A stretch of DNA of 64,000 bases from Phocaeicola faecalis (lineage in GTDB: Bacteria > Bacteroidota > Bacteroidia > Bacteroidales > Bacteroidaceae). A program made the position numbers and the translations under genes. The stretch covers positions 94,345 to 158,344 of the forward strand of contig NZ_JADNRM010000009.1 of NCBI RefSeq assembly GCF_021730445.1, in the 5' to 3' direction. Shown here piece by piece: positions 17,877 to 27,115 of this stretch. The notes beneath the pieces were generated by a model. That model was not told where the DNA came from and ran no database searches. It worked only from the letters and a program-made list of their open reading frames with translations. Each line of letters starts with the position of its first letter. The stretch's first letter is position 1.

Positions 17877-18854
17877 CTATCTGGCCACCAATTGGAACAC
17901 CACCGAGGCAAACCATCGTTTATACATCCACGTGGCCGCAATATAAATACAAACAGCAGAAACCCAACCGGCAATCACATCTATCAAATAATGCGCCTGA
18001 ATATAAACCGTGGCACAGCAAAGAAGCACATAAAAGGGTGCCAGGAAATAGCATAACTTCTTATTTACCCGATAGGCCATAATCATGATAATAGTGGAAA
18101 TGCCGACATGCGAACTGGGGAAAGCTGCGGTAGGACGTTCACCCACTTCCTGAGAAGCCTCTACAAGATTATAAAAGAAACCATGGTCGAAACCGGGACC
18201 GGGCAACAAAATATCATTGTGATTGAAATAATCTCCAATCGCCGGAAAATGTTGCGCCATCACATTATCCATGCCGATAGCAGGAAAGTAAAACTGCGGA
18301 CCGGCCACAGGAACCAATATATAAATAAGATAATAAATGAAAAATGAGGTAACCAATACAAAAGACGCCTTCTCAAACCATTCAAAACGGAAAAGGAAAT
18401 AATAGATTGTCACTATCGCAATCATCGGGTAATAAGCGAAATAGCCCAAATTAAAGGGCTCACTGAACCACATGGACGGACAAAGCTCACTGAACTCCAC
18501 CGACGGCTGGCAACGGAACAGGAATTGTTCTGCAGAAGCAAAGAAATTATCCAGATTCGGGAATAAACGGTTGAACTCAAAGGTATCGGGATACCAATAA
18601 GCCAAAAATGCCATTTGCACAGCCATACGCGTAAATGCGGATAACTTGCAAGGATATTTGTGATATAGATATATCAATGCAAAAGTAATAACCACAATAC
18701 CTGCACGTTCCAGAAGCATTGTGCCGGGGTGATCCATGCGCGGCCACAATATCAAAACCATAATCGTAGTGAGAGCATTATATATCAAACTGATACTCTC
18801 TACGGCAAACAATCCTTTTACACTGTCTACACGTTTGAATAAATTTAAAGCCAT
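17877..18854 (-). CDS. PAP2-superfamily membrane phosphatase/transferase
   Basis: A 325-aa inner membrane protein with about six membrane segments and the PAP2 acid phosphatase signature: RPTAAFPSSHVGIST (~244-258) and AHYLIDVIAG (~293-302); the KxxxxxxRP motif is reduced to its RP end. The long loop and overall topology recall the AUR1/inositol-phosphorylceramide synthase-like branch as well as lipid phosphatases. Its start overlaps the end of the SDR gene by 10 bp, so translation is probably coupled. A role in lipid head-group chemistry is inference. Confidence 0.8.
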   Translation of the reverse strand: MALNLFKRVDSVKGLFAVESISLIYNALTTIMVLILWPRMDHPGTMLLERAGIVVITFALIYLYHKYPCKLSAFTRMAVQMAFLAYWYPDTFEFNRLFPNLDNFFASAEQFLFRCQPSVEFSELCPSMWFSEPFNLGYFAYYPMIAIVTIYYFLFRFEWFEKASFVLVTSFFIYYLIYILVPVAGPQFYFPAIGMDNVMAQHFPAIGDYFNHNDILLPGPGFDHGFFYNLVEASQEVGERPTAAFPSSHVGISTIIMIMAYRVNKKLCYFLAPFYVLLCCATVYIQAHYLIDVIAGWVSAVCIYIAATWMYKRWFASVVFQLVAR

Positions 18855-19855
18855 CCTTCTTTCTTATACCAGGCAATAATCTCTTTTACTCCCCTTTCTA
18901 ACGGATACTCGGGACGATATCCCAATTCATCCGTCAATGGAGTGATGTCGCATTGCCAGTTGCGTTGTTTCATTATTTTATATTTATCACGATTCAGCGT
19001 ACTTACCTTCCCCAGGCAACGCGCTGAAAATTCAGCGAGCAAAGATACAACTTTTAAAATAAATAGCGGACATTTAAAGTGTATAACCCACGGATTACCA
19101 AGCTCTTTTTGTATTAAATCGGAGAAAGCACGGCTGGAATATACATTTCCGTCACTTACAAAATAGGCACGGTGCTTCACTTTATGCTCTATAGCCAGAT
19201 AGACTGCCTGCACCAAGTCCTTCACATAGATAAAGGTAAGATCCTGACGTTTGAAGCCGGCGGCAAAGTCTACGTGCTGCTTGATTGATTTGGCCATCAG
19301 GAAATAATCTTTCTCGCGAGGCCCGTAGACACCGGTCGGCCGGAAAATCACGACCGGGAAATCACCCAATGATTGCAGATAATGTTCCGACTTCAGTTTA
19401 CTGACTCCATAAGCCGTATTGGGCATCGCCGCATCATGTTCATTGATGGGGGTATAATTCTCTTCACGTATAGGCCCGAAGATACTAAGCGAACTGATAT
19501 AGATAAATTGTTCGGGAACCATATCCAATGTTTGCAGCGCCTCTACGAAATTGCGGGTATAAACATAATTCCCTTTGTCAAACTCTTCTTTGTGACGACA
19601 TTTAGTCACACCGGCACAATGAATGATGTAGTCCCACCCCCCATGTGCTTGTTTATGAACCGCCAATTGCTCTACCAATCTTCCGGGACGGGCAAAGTCC
19701 AGTTCGGCAAACCGGATACGAGAATCTTTCAAGTACTTGCGGCTGCTGCTTTTGCGCATGCCCGCCCATACCTGCATACCTCTTTCCAAACCGCCTTCCA
19801 CCAGAAAACTGCCGATAAACCCGCTTGCTCCGGTTACCAATATTCTTTTTTCCAT
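18845..19855 (-). CDS. Extended SDR (NAD-dependent epimerase/dehydratase family)
   Basis: A 336-aa Rossmann protein with GASGFIG (9-15) for NAD(P) binding, S121/S122/S124 and the catalytic pair Y149/K153 in YGVSK, and FRPTGVYGPRE typical of extended SDRs. The substrate cannot be read from sequence: nucleotide-sugar epimerase, hydroxysteroid or 3-ketosphinganine reductase are options. From memory, an SDR annotated as an epimerase has 3-ketosphinganine reductase activity in B. thetaiotaomicron; the PAP2 gene coupled to this one makes a lipid role reasonable. It lies 16 nt after the cation transporter gene. Confidence 0.82.
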   Translation of the reverse strand: MEKRILVTGASGFIGSFLVEGGLERGMQVWAGMRKSSSRKYLKDSRIRFAELDFARPGRLVEQLAVHKQAHGGWDYIIHCAGVTKCRHKEEFDKGNYVYTRNFVEALQTLDMVPEQFIYISSLSIFGPIREENYTPINEHDAAMPNTAYGVSKLKSEHYLQSLGDFPVVIFRPTGVYGPREKDYFLMAKSIKQHVDFAAGFKRQDLTFIYVKDLVQAVYLAIEHKVKHRAYFVSDGNVYSSRAFSDLIQKELGNPWVIHFKCPLFILKVVSLLAEFSARCLGKVSTLNRDKYKIMKQRNWQCDITPLTDELGYRPEYPLERGVKEIIAWYKKEGWL

Positions 19856-19871
19856 TATTCCTTATCACATT

Positions 19872-20774
19872 TTATTTCACCGGTTCCACATGGATACCCA
19901 CATGAGTATCTTCCCCATATTTTTCTTTCAATTTCCGTTCGATTGCCGTGGCCGTCTCATGTGCTTTGTATAATGATATATCACCATTCATACGGACATG
20001 AATCTCTATGGCATAATTATTCCCGATACGCCGTGTGCGCAAATGATGAGGCTCTGTTACTCCGTCGAAAGACAAGACTGTCTGCTCTATCTCGTGCTCC
20101 ACACTTTCGGGCAATGATTTTTCCAGCAGTTCATCAATACAAGGTATCAGGAGCTTGACAGACACTTTCATTATAAAGAAACTAACTATCACAGCGGCAA
20201 TAGGGTCGAGCACCACCCAATGGGGTCCGAGCAGGATAGCTCCGCCAATACCTGCAGCCGTGCCGATAGAAGACAATGCATCGCTCCGATGATGCCATGC
20301 ATTGGCTATCACCGCTTGAGAGTTGTACTTTCTGCCCATACGGACCGTGTATTGATACAATATCTCCTTCAGCAGGATAGAGACAAGAGCCGCAATCAGT
20401 GCAAGCATTCCGGGCGCACGCAACTGTTCTCCGCTCATAAAGGCCAGAATTTCGCCGGCGCCATTCCACAAGATACCGCAACCTACTCCCAAAAGTGCCA
20501 TTCCAATCAAAGCGGTAGCCAAAGTCTCATACTTGCCGTGTCCGTAGTCATGCCCCTTATCCTGAGGCTTATTGGAAATACGCACAAATAGGATGACCAC
20601 CACATCCGTTATGAAGTCGGAAAGAGAATGGACGGCATCCGCCATCATAGCAGCACTATGCCCTGCTATCCCGGCCAGAAATTTAAAAATAACCAGCAAG
20701 AAATTAACAAAACTGCCCCATAAAGTGACCTTATAGATTCCTTTTTCTCTGGCTCTTTTCTCAAGTTCAGTCAT
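19872..20774 (-). CDS. Cation diffusion facilitator (CDF) metal exporter
   Basis: A 300-aa inner membrane transporter with six membrane segments (~15-200) and a C-terminal cytoplasmic CDF domain (~210-300). Metal-site residues of the family are visible in MADAVHSLSDF (~43-53, D/H...D) and HHRSDALSS (~163-171, HxxxD). It probably exports Zn2+, Mn2+ or Fe2+ by proton antiport; specificity is not readable. First gene of a three-gene leftward operon with the SDR and PAP2 genes; the promoter is at 20795-20802. Confidence 0.92.
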   Translation of the reverse strand: MTELEKRAREKGIYKVTLWGSFVNFLLVIFKFLAGIAGHSAAMMADAVHSLSDFITDVVVILFVRISNKPQDKGHDYGHGKYETLATALIGMALLGVGCGILWNGAGEILAFMSGEQLRAPGMLALIAALVSILLKEILYQYTVRMGRKYNSQAVIANAWHHRSDALSSIGTAAGIGGAILLGPHWVVLDPIAAVIVSFFIMKVSVKLLIPCIDELLEKSLPESVEHEIEQTVLSFDGVTEPHHLRTRRIGNNYAIEIHVRMNGDISLYKAHETATAIERKLKEKYGEDTHVGIHVEPVK

Positions 20775-20794
20775 AATCGTTATTTTTGAACGGA

Positions 20795-20802
20795 CAAAGA
20801 TA
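20795..20802 (-). promoter_or_regulatory. -7 box for CDF-SDR-PAP2 operon
   Basis: Minus strand TATCTTTG matches TAnnTTTG, 20 nt before the CDF start codon, implying a very short leader. Confidence 0.7.
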
Positions 20803-20904
20803 GCACGTTTCGCCCATATTCAACCAAATTTAATGCATCTATTGAACCACCATTCCAATTATTTTGTTTACTTTGTGACACATAATACATTAAAATACCC
20901 ATCT

Positions 20905-23052
20905 ATGGCTAAAAAGAAAGAAAAAAAAGCAGGGAAACGCATGAAAAAGAGTGAACTGGCAGAACGCCTCATAAGCTACTTCCATGCCAAGCCGAATGAA
21001 ACATTCAGCCTCAAACAGCTCTCAAGCGGGTTAAACTTAACTACTCATCCTCTTAAAATGCTTTGCGCCGACATCCTCCTCGAAATGACAGAAGATGATT
21101 TTTTACAAGAAGTTGAAAAAGGGCAATATAAACTGAACGACCACGGACTGATTATGACGGGTATTTTTCAGCGTAAAAGTAATGGTAAGAACTCTTTCAT
21201 TCCGGAGGACGGAGGAGAGACCATCTTTATAGCCGAACGAAACTCGGCACACGCCATGAACAACGACAAAGTAAAAATCGCCTTGTTTGCAAAACGCAAG
21301 AACCGTAATCCGGAAGGAGAAGTAATTGAAATCATCGAACGGGCCAACGATACGTTTGTCGGAACACTGAAAGTAGACAAATTCTATGCTTTCCTTGTAA
21401 CCGAAAACCGCACGCTGGCAAATGACATTTTCATCCCCAAAGATAAATTAAAAGGCGGAAAAAGTGGCGATAAAGCTGTCGTAAAGATAATAGAATGGCC
21501 GAAAGAAGCCAAAAACCCTATCGGGCAAGTCATTGACATCTTGGGCAAGGCAGGAGAAAACACCACTGAAATGCATGCCATTTTAGCGGAATACGGACTA
21601 CCGTATGTATATCCCAAGAATGTGGAAGCCGCCGCCGAAAAGATTCCGGCTGAGATAACAGAGGCCGACTATGCCGAACGGGAGGATTTCCGGGCCGTAA
21701 CTACCTTCACCATCGACCCCAAGGATGCAAAAGACTTTGACGATGCTCTTTCCATCCGACTTATCAAACCGGGACTGTGGGAGGTCGGAGTACATATTGC
21801 CGACGTTACACATTATGTAAAAGAAGGAGGTACCATAGATAAAGAAGCCGAAAAACGTGCCACTTCCGTTTACTTGGTAGACCGCACCATTCCGATGTTG
21901 CCCGAACGTCTGTGTAACTTTATCTGCTCTCTCCGTCCCGACGAAGAGAAACTGGCATTCTCCGTTATTTTCGATATGAACGAAAAAGGTGAAGTGAAGG
22001 ACTCGCGTATCAAACATACCGTGATTAAGAGCGACCGCCGTTTCACCTATGAGGAAGCGCAACAAGTCATCGAAACAGGTGAAGGCGATTATAAGGAAGA
22101 GATTCTGGAGTTGAACAAGTTAGCTCAAATCCTTCGCAAACAGCGATTGGCTGCGGGCGCTATCGATTTCGACCGCATTGAAGTAAAATTTGAGATTGAT
22201 GAAACAGGAAAGCCTTTAAGCGTCTATTTCAAGGAATCCAAGGAAGCCAACAAGCTGATTGAAGAGTTTATGCTTCTGGCCAACCGCACTGTAGCTGAAA
22301 CAATCGGCAAAGTGCCCAAGAATAAAAAAGCAAAAGTATTCCCCTATCGTATCCACGACCTTCCCGACCCCGACAAACTGGAGAATCTGAATTGGTTTAT
22401 TAACCGCTTTGGTTATAAGATACGCACTTCGGGTTCAAAATCAGAAGTTTCCAAATCCATCAACCGCCTGTTGGATGATATCAAGGACAAGAAAGAACAG
22501 AATCTGATAGAGACTGTTTCTTTGCGTGCCATGCAGAAAGCACGTTATTCCACGGTTAACATAGGCCATTATGGATTGGCTTTTGATTTCTATACCCACT
22601 TTACCTCTCCCATCCGCCGTTTTCCGGATATGATGGTACACCGCTTGCTTACACGCTATCTGGCAGGAGGGCGAACGGCACAAAAGGATAAGTACGAAGA
22701 TTTATGCGACCATAGTTCCGAAATGGAACAAATTGCATCAAATGCAGAACGCGCTTCGGTGAAGTATAAACAAGTGGAGTTTATGAGCGAACGTTTGGGC
22801 ATGGAGTTCGACGGTGTCATTTCCGGAGTAACCGAATGGGGACTTTATGTAGAAATCAATGAAAACAAATGTGAAGGTATGGTACCCATGCGCGATTTAG
22901 GCGATGATTATTATGACTTTGACGAGAAAAACTATTGCTTAATAGGAAGACGTCATCATAAGAAGTTCAGTTTGGGAGACACTATCACTATTAAAGTGGC
23001 ACGCGCCAATCTGGAAAAGAAACAGCTGGACTTTGCATTGGTGGAGAAATAA
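20905..23052 (+). CDS. rnr: Ribonuclease R
   Basis: A 715-aa 3'-5' exoribonuclease counted from MAKKKEKKAGKR; an in-frame ATG 24 codons upstream (20833) reads into hydrophobic, unconserved sequence. Order: basic N-terminus, winged-helix domain (~10-70), two cold-shock OB domains (~85-230), RNB catalytic domain (~255-590) with the Asp cluster in IDPKDAKDFDDA, and a C-terminal S1 domain (~635-715). It degrades structured RNA during turnover and quality control. A 152-bp repeat starts 14 nt after the stop. Confidence 0.95.
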   Translation: MAKKKEKKAGKRMKKSELAERLISYFHAKPNETFSLKQLSSGLNLTTHPLKMLCADILLEMTEDDFLQEVEKGQYKLNDHGLIMTGIFQRKSNGKNSFIPEDGGETIFIAERNSAHAMNNDKVKIALFAKRKNRNPEGEVIEIIERANDTFVGTLKVDKFYAFLVTENRTLANDIFIPKDKLKGGKSGDKAVVKIIEWPKEAKNPIGQVIDILGKAGENTTEMHAILAEYGLPYVYPKNVEAAAEKIPAEITEADYAEREDFRAVTTFTIDPKDAKDFDDALSIRLIKPGLWEVGVHIADVTHYVKEGGTIDKEAEKRATSVYLVDRTIPMLPERLCNFICSLRPDEEKLAFSVIFDMNEKGEVKDSRIKHTVIKSDRRFTYEEAQQVIETGEGDYKEEILELNKLAQILRKQRLAAGAIDFDRIEVKFEIDETGKPLSVYFKESKEANKLIEEFMLLANRTVAETIGKVPKNKKAKVFPYRIHDLPDPDKLENLNWFINRFGYKIRTSGSKSEVSKSINRLLDDIKDKKEQNLIETVSLRAMQKARYSTVNIGHYGLAFDFYTHFTSPIRRFPDMMVHRLLTRYLAGGRTAQKDKYEDLCDHSSEMEQIASNAERASVKYKQVEFMSERLGMEFDGVISGVTEWGLYVEINENKCEGMVPMRDLGDDYYDFDEKNYCLIGRRHHKKFSLGDTITIKVARANLEKKQLDFALVEK

Positions 23053-23065
23053 GAAAGTTTACTGT

Positions 23066-23217
23066 GGGAGTGTGTCAAAACTAAACCGGCCTATCCCATC
23101 GTCAGCTGTAGGGGCAGGGTTTGCCTGCCCGAAGACACAAAGTAAACTGTTTTCGGGCGAGCGAACCTCGCCCCTACGAACGAAACGACAGCATTATCCA
23201 CGTTTTGACACAACCCC
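23066..23217 (+). repeat. 152-bp MITE-like palindromic repeat, copy 2
   Basis: Same length and inverted ends as copy 1, with about three substitutions. It begins 14 nt after the rnr stop in the same orientation and lies convergent to the small basic protein gene. It may act as the terminator of rnr. Confidence 0.85.
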
Positions 23218-23256
23218 ATAAGAAACGAAAGCTTCCTTCCACACCAAGGCAAACAC

Positions 23257-23385
23257 TCATTTCACCCGTCTGTTCAACTGATTATTCGCTTTATCCGGTT
23301 TTGACTTCCCAATTCGTTTGCCACCTGACTTTTTTTTATTCCCTTGCTTAACCTTACCGGCGAAAGGATTCTTCTTATTTGCCAT
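23257..23385 (-). CDS. 42-aa highly basic protein
   Basis: A short frame: starts MANKKNPFAGKVKQG and ends NNQLNRRVK then TGA. About a third of residues are Lys or Arg, with almost no acidic ones. A very good -7 box (TATTTTTG, 23406-23413 on this strand) and an RBS-like AAAAGAAGA directly precede the ATG, which supports expression. Function unknown; its composition resembles small nucleic-acid- or ribosome-associated proteins, but this is only a comparison of composition. Confidence 0.7.
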   Translation of the reverse strand: MANKKNPFAGKVKQGNKKKSGGKRIGKSKPDKANNQLNRRVK

Positions 23386-23405
23386 AAAACATCTTCTTTT
23401 TTCTG

Positions 23406-23413
23406 CAAAAATA
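23406..23413 (-). promoter_or_regulatory. -7 box for the 42-aa basic protein gene
   Basis: Minus strand TATTTTTG, 20 nt before the start at 23385. It is back to back with the cysE promoter about 55 bp away. Confidence 0.6.
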
Positions 23414-23466
23414 AACTATAAAACCCAATATTCCTTCTATTTATTGGCAATGATATAGAATTTCTT

Positions 23467-23474
23467 TACTTTTG
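23467..23474 (+). promoter_or_regulatory. -7 box for cysE
   Basis: TACTTTTG matches TAnnTTTG and ends 12 nt before ATG 23487. This leaves only a few leader nucleotides, so ATG 23496 may be the true start. Confidence 0.55.
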
Positions 23475-23486
23475 TCCTTATTAACC

Positions 23487-24416
23487 ATGATAGATATGAC
23501 TTCATTCGACTATACCGGCATATTGACCCAAGCAGTAGACGAGCTCTCCGACAGCCAATCCTATAAAGGACTGTTCCATCAACACAGAGACGGAGACCCT
23601 CTGCCTTCGGCTAAATCACTATACAAGATTGTAGAGTTAGCCCGTTCCATCCTCTTCCCCGGATATTTTGGTAATTCCACTATCAACAGCCATACCATTA
23701 CCTATCATATAGGGGTAAATGTAGAAAACCTGTTCGACCTGTTGACAGACCAGATACAAGCCGGCCTGTGTTTCGGACAGGACAATAATAACAATGATAA
23801 GACCGGCAACAATGAACCGTGTCGGGAAACATCAGCATTGCTTGCCGCCCGTTTTATAAGCAAGCTGCCCGAAATGCGCCGCGTTCTGGCTACCGATGTA
23901 GAAGCAGCCTATTACGGAGACCCTGCCGCTACTTGTTTCGGTGAAATCATTAGTTGCTACCCTGCCATTCGTGCCATCAGCAACTACCGGATAGCACATG
24001 AATTGCTGGTGTTAGGTGTGCCCCTGATTCCCCGGTTCATCACCGAAATGGCACACTCGGAAACGGGAATAGATATCCATCCGGGAGCAAAGATTGGACA
24101 TCATTTCACAATTGACCACGGAACAGGCGTAGTGATTGGTGCAACCAGCATCATCGGCAATAACGTAAAACTCTATCAAGGGGTCACTCTGGGAGCAAAA
24201 AGTTTCCCATTGGACGACAATGGCAATCCTATCAAAGGTATTCCCCGCCATCCTATTTTAGAAGATGACGTAATTGTTTATTCCAATGCTACCATTTTGG
24301 GACGCGTAACCATAGGTAAAGGCGCAACCGTAGGAGGAAATATATGGGTGACTGAAAATGTTCCTGCCGGAGCACGCATCGTGCAACGCAAGACCAAAGA
24401 AGGAGAGAAAATTTAA
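23487..24416 (+). CDS. cysE: Serine O-acetyltransferase
   Basis: A 309-aa enzyme of cysteine synthesis: acetyl-CoA + L-serine to O-acetylserine, used by cysteine synthase. N-terminal helical domain (~1-175), then the left-handed beta-helix of hexapeptide repeats (~195-290) with the active-site segment IDIHPGAKIGHHFTIDHGTG. An Asn/Asp-rich insertion (DNNNNDKTGNNE) lies near residue 100. The upstream TTG at 23472 is rejected because it lies inside the promoter; ATG 23496 is a second choice. Its stop overlaps the convergent kinase gene by 4 bp. Confidence 0.92.
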   Translation: MIDMTSFDYTGILTQAVDELSDSQSYKGLFHQHRDGDPLPSAKSLYKIVELARSILFPGYFGNSTINSHTITYHIGVNVENLFDLLTDQIQAGLCFGQDNNNNDKTGNNEPCRETSALLAARFISKLPEMRRVLATDVEAAYYGDPAATCFGEIISCYPAIRAISNYRIAHELLVLGVPLIPRFITEMAHSETGIDIHPGAKIGHHFTIDHGTGVVIGATSIIGNNVKLYQGVTLGAKSFPLDDNGNPIKGIPRHPILEDDVIVYSNATILGRVTIGKGATVGGNIWVTENVPAGARIVQRKTKEGEKI

Positions 24417-26410
24417 ACCTCAATCAGTGGGAGAGTCAGGATAAAACGACATCCCACTGTATAGCCTTTATCAATGACCAGTGTTCCACCTAACTTTTCA
24501 GCAATCAGCCGGCAGATAGGAAGCCCCAGGCCTGTCCCCTGAGTAAAGTCGTCCAATTTAGTGAAGCGTTCGAAAACATACTCCTGCTTATCCGCCGGAA
24601 TACCTTTCCCTGTATCCGTAACACGATAAATAATTTTCCGCTCGTCCCTTTTTAGTTCATAGTCTAAAACAATAGAACCGTTATCGGTAAATTTAGCCGC
24701 ATTCTGCAAAAGATGAATCAATATTTGTGAGACCCTGCCCGGATTGGTTTTAATCAAGCACCTCTCTACAGAAGGACGAAACTCCAATTCCACTCCCTCC
24801 CGCACCAAAGTCCGGATAGCTTCCATCCCCGACAGACAACTTATATTGATATCTTCCACCTTATCATAAGGCACCTCTTCAGATTGGTCGAGAAAAGAGA
24901 TATCAAGCACATCATTAATCAGTCTCAACAAGTTGTCGCTATTGACTTCAATAATCGAAACAAACTCTTTTGTCTCCGGATTATCCTGATATATATCCAC
25001 CAATAGTTGAGAGAATCCCACTATAGAATTCAACGGTGTTCGAATCTCATGAGACATGTTCTGGATAAAAGCCGTTTTCATCATGCTCGCATATTCAGCC
25101 CGTTCTTTGGCCTTCATTAGCTCCTCAGCAAAAACCTTTAAGTCCTTATTCTGTTTGTTGACAATAAGTTTCGATGCTTTCAAACGTTTATTGAGTTTAT
25201 AAATCCGAAAGAATAGAATCCCGCTCATTACCCAAAATACGACAGCGAATATCAAAACCAAATAAACGGTATGCAACTGATCTTTCTGAACACTTAACTG
25301 AAGCTCATTCTTTTCATTCTTCAACTGTTCCAACTCTAAAATAGAAGAAAACTCAGCCGCAGAATTCTGCAATTCTTTTGTACGGACAGAATCCGTAGCC
25401 TCAATGTAATCATAGTAAAACTGAGCAGCCTTCACCTTGTCTCCCATCTCCCAATAAATATTTCCCTGTTCCCTTACCAATTTATAATCCATATATTTAG
25501 AACGGCTGGGAGTCGAGTCATTCATCATTACATCCACCATCTTCAACGCCTCACTATATTGTCCGGCAGCACTATAATACGTTTCCTTCAGATAATAAAG
25601 CCCTATAAGGTATGTAGCCATATCTTTATTCTGCATGAACAACTTTTCAATGTCCTGTATATATTTCCAGGCCTCATTCAACTGCCCCTTCTTTATATAA
25701 TAGAGCGCATACGCCTTACGGGTCGTAAAAGCCTGGTAATCCGTCTGCGCCAAAGAGAGCCCCTTTTCCAAAGCCTCTTTTGCCTCATCCCATCGTTTCA
25801 AGTCTACAGCCGACTGAGCAAACGAAGCATAATAAGACGGAAGATTGATATCTGCAATATTATTTTCCTCTGTTATCGCTATTGTCTTTTTAAAGTTATC
25901 ATAAGCTAATTGATAATTGTCCTGCGTCAGATAAATATTCGCCATACAACGGTAACACTCCACAATTCCCCGCATATAGTTATCTTTCTGGGCTTCCTGA
26001 AGCATTTTCTTTACTTCATACAGAGCGATATTGGCTTTATTTTGTTTAATATAGTAGATTACCAGACGGCTTCCCCATGCAAAATAGTAATATTTCAGTT
26101 GATTGTACTTCCGACTGATTTGCTTTACCTCCTTTACACTTTCCAGAATATTCTGCTCATCGTTCTTGTAGTAATAATAATCCAGTTTCAAACATTTTGC
26201 AATAGCCATCAACCGTCTGTTACCCGCTTTCTCGCTCCGCACAAACAGAGTATCACACATATCCAAAACAATGGGAGAATCCAGATTCGCCTTACACTTT
26301 TTATAATAGGTCATCAATATGCTGTCGTTTTCCACAGCAACTTCATTTTGCCCTTTGCCGCAGCAGCAACATAAAACAAATAGAATTGTCAGACAAAGCC
26401 TAAGACACAT
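24413..26410 (-). CDS. TPR-containing sensor histidine kinase
   Basis: A 665-aa kinase counted from MCLRLCLTILFV. The longer upstream frame is rejected because a -7 box (26430-26437) lies within it. The N-terminus is a lipoprotein-like or cleavable signal (VLCCCCGKG), followed by periplasmic TPR repeats (~30-370), one membrane segment (~385-410), coiled-coil linker, HisKA with phospho-acceptor H454 (SHEIRTPLN) and HATPase_c with N, G1 and G2 boxes (LLQNAAKFTD, DTGKGIP, GTGLGLP). No receiver domain and no response regulator gene lie next to it, so it is an orphan kinase that must signal in trans. Ligand unknown. Confidence 0.9.
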   Translation of the reverse strand: MCLRLCLTILFVLCCCCGKGQNEVAVENDSILMTYYKKCKANLDSPIVLDMCDTLFVRSEKAGNRRLMAIAKCLKLDYYYYKNDEQNILESVKEVKQISRKYNQLKYYYFAWGSRLVIYYIKQNKANIALYEVKKMLQEAQKDNYMRGIVECYRCMANIYLTQDNYQLAYDNFKKTIAITEENNIADINLPSYYASFAQSAVDLKRWDEAKEALEKGLSLAQTDYQAFTTRKAYALYYIKKGQLNEAWKYIQDIEKLFMQNKDMATYLIGLYYLKETYYSAAGQYSEALKMVDVMMNDSTPSRSKYMDYKLVREQGNIYWEMGDKVKAAQFYYDYIEATDSVRTKELQNSAAEFSSILELEQLKNEKNELQLSVQKDQLHTVYLVLIFAVVFWVMSGILFFRIYKLNKRLKASKLIVNKQNKDLKVFAEELMKAKERAEYASMMKTAFIQNMSHEIRTPLNSIVGFSQLLVDIYQDNPETKEFVSIIEVNSDNLLRLINDVLDISFLDQSEEVPYDKVEDINISCLSGMEAIRTLVREGVELEFRPSVERCLIKTNPGRVSQILIHLLQNAAKFTDNGSIVLDYELKRDERKIIYRVTDTGKGIPADKQEYVFERFTKLDDFTQGTGLGLPICRLIAEKLGGTLVIDKGYTVGCRFILTLPLIEV

Positions 26411-26429
26411 CAAAGTGAGTAATTTTTCA

Positions 26430-26437
26430 CAAAGATA
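26430..26437 (-). promoter_or_regulatory. -7 box for the histidine kinase gene
   Basis: Minus strand TATCTTTG, 20 nt before ATG 26410. This box decides the start codon, since the longer frame would begin upstream of the promoter. Confidence 0.65.
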
Positions 26438-26550
26438 ACATAATATTCTGAGACGAAACCGAAATGAGATAAAAAACGAAAGGAAATATAAAAAGAAAGG
26501 AGCATCGGCCTTCCACCGATACTCCTCCATCCTAAACTAAAGCAAACCGA

Positions 26551-27027
26551 CTACTTTGAAGCATAGGCTACCAACATCCAAACCATCTTTTCCTGTTCTT
26601 TCAAGTAATCACTCATGACAGCTACAGTAGCTTCGTCGCCTGCCTGTGATGCAATAGCGAGTACTTTACGTTCTTCAACAATAAAATGACTGTAAGTCTC
26701 AAGAATGTTGTTCAACGCTTCGTCGCCGGATGAAACACCCTCTACCTCTTTTATATTCGACATTTTCAAATAGTCACTATACTTATTCTTCGGCACACCT
26801 CCCAACATCAGGATACGTTCTGCCAGCTCGTCTACTTTATCGGCAGCATTGTTGTATAACTCTTCGAACTTGCTATGCAATACAAAGAAACCGTGTCCCT
26901 TGATATTCCAATGAAATCCACGCAGATTAGCATAAAACACCTGATAGTCTGCCAATAATTGTTGCAATGAATCTACTACCTTTGCAGCGGCTGCTGAATC
27001 TAATTTGATATAATCTAATGTTTTCAT
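26551..27027 (-). CDS. dps: Dps family DNA-binding ferritin-like protein
   Basis: A 158-aa mini-ferritin forming a 12-subunit shell that oxidizes and stores iron and protects DNA from peroxide. A four-helix bundle is clear; inter-subunit ferroxidase ligands are visible as FHWNIKG (~39-45) and HSKFEELYNNAADKVDELAER (first part ~51-60, E and D positions of the family). It is divergent from oxyR with a shared 127-bp regulatory region, which fits control by peroxide stress. Confidence 0.94.
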   Translation of the reverse strand: MKTLDYIKLDSAAAAKVVDSLQQLLADYQVFYANLRGFHWNIKGHGFFVLHSKFEELYNNAADKVDELAERILMLGGVPKNKYSDYLKMSNIKEVEGVSSGDEALNNILETYSHFIVEERKVLAIASQAGDEATVAVMSDYLKEQEKMVWMLVAYASK

Positions 27028-27073
27028 AATTCTATGTTTTTAAATTGATTACTATTTTTCTTTTTCTCTGATG

Positions 27074-27081
27074 CAAAGATA
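27074..27081 (-). promoter_or_regulatory. -7 box for dps
   Basis: Minus strand TATCTTTG, ~47 nt before the dps ATG. The OxyR-like half-sites at 27116-27140 lie upstream of it, a fitting position for an activator. Confidence 0.65.
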
Positions 27082-27115
27082 AAGGAGAAAGTAATGCGTG
27101 TCAAACTGATAATTT

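Noticed and set aside
20833..20904. Longer N-terminus for RNase R
   Set aside because: The extra 24 residues are hydrophobic and unlike the family; MAKKKEKKAG is the usual basic start.
26411..26530. Longer N-terminus for the histidine kinase
   Set aside because: A -7 promoter box lies inside this extension, so transcription would begin after it.
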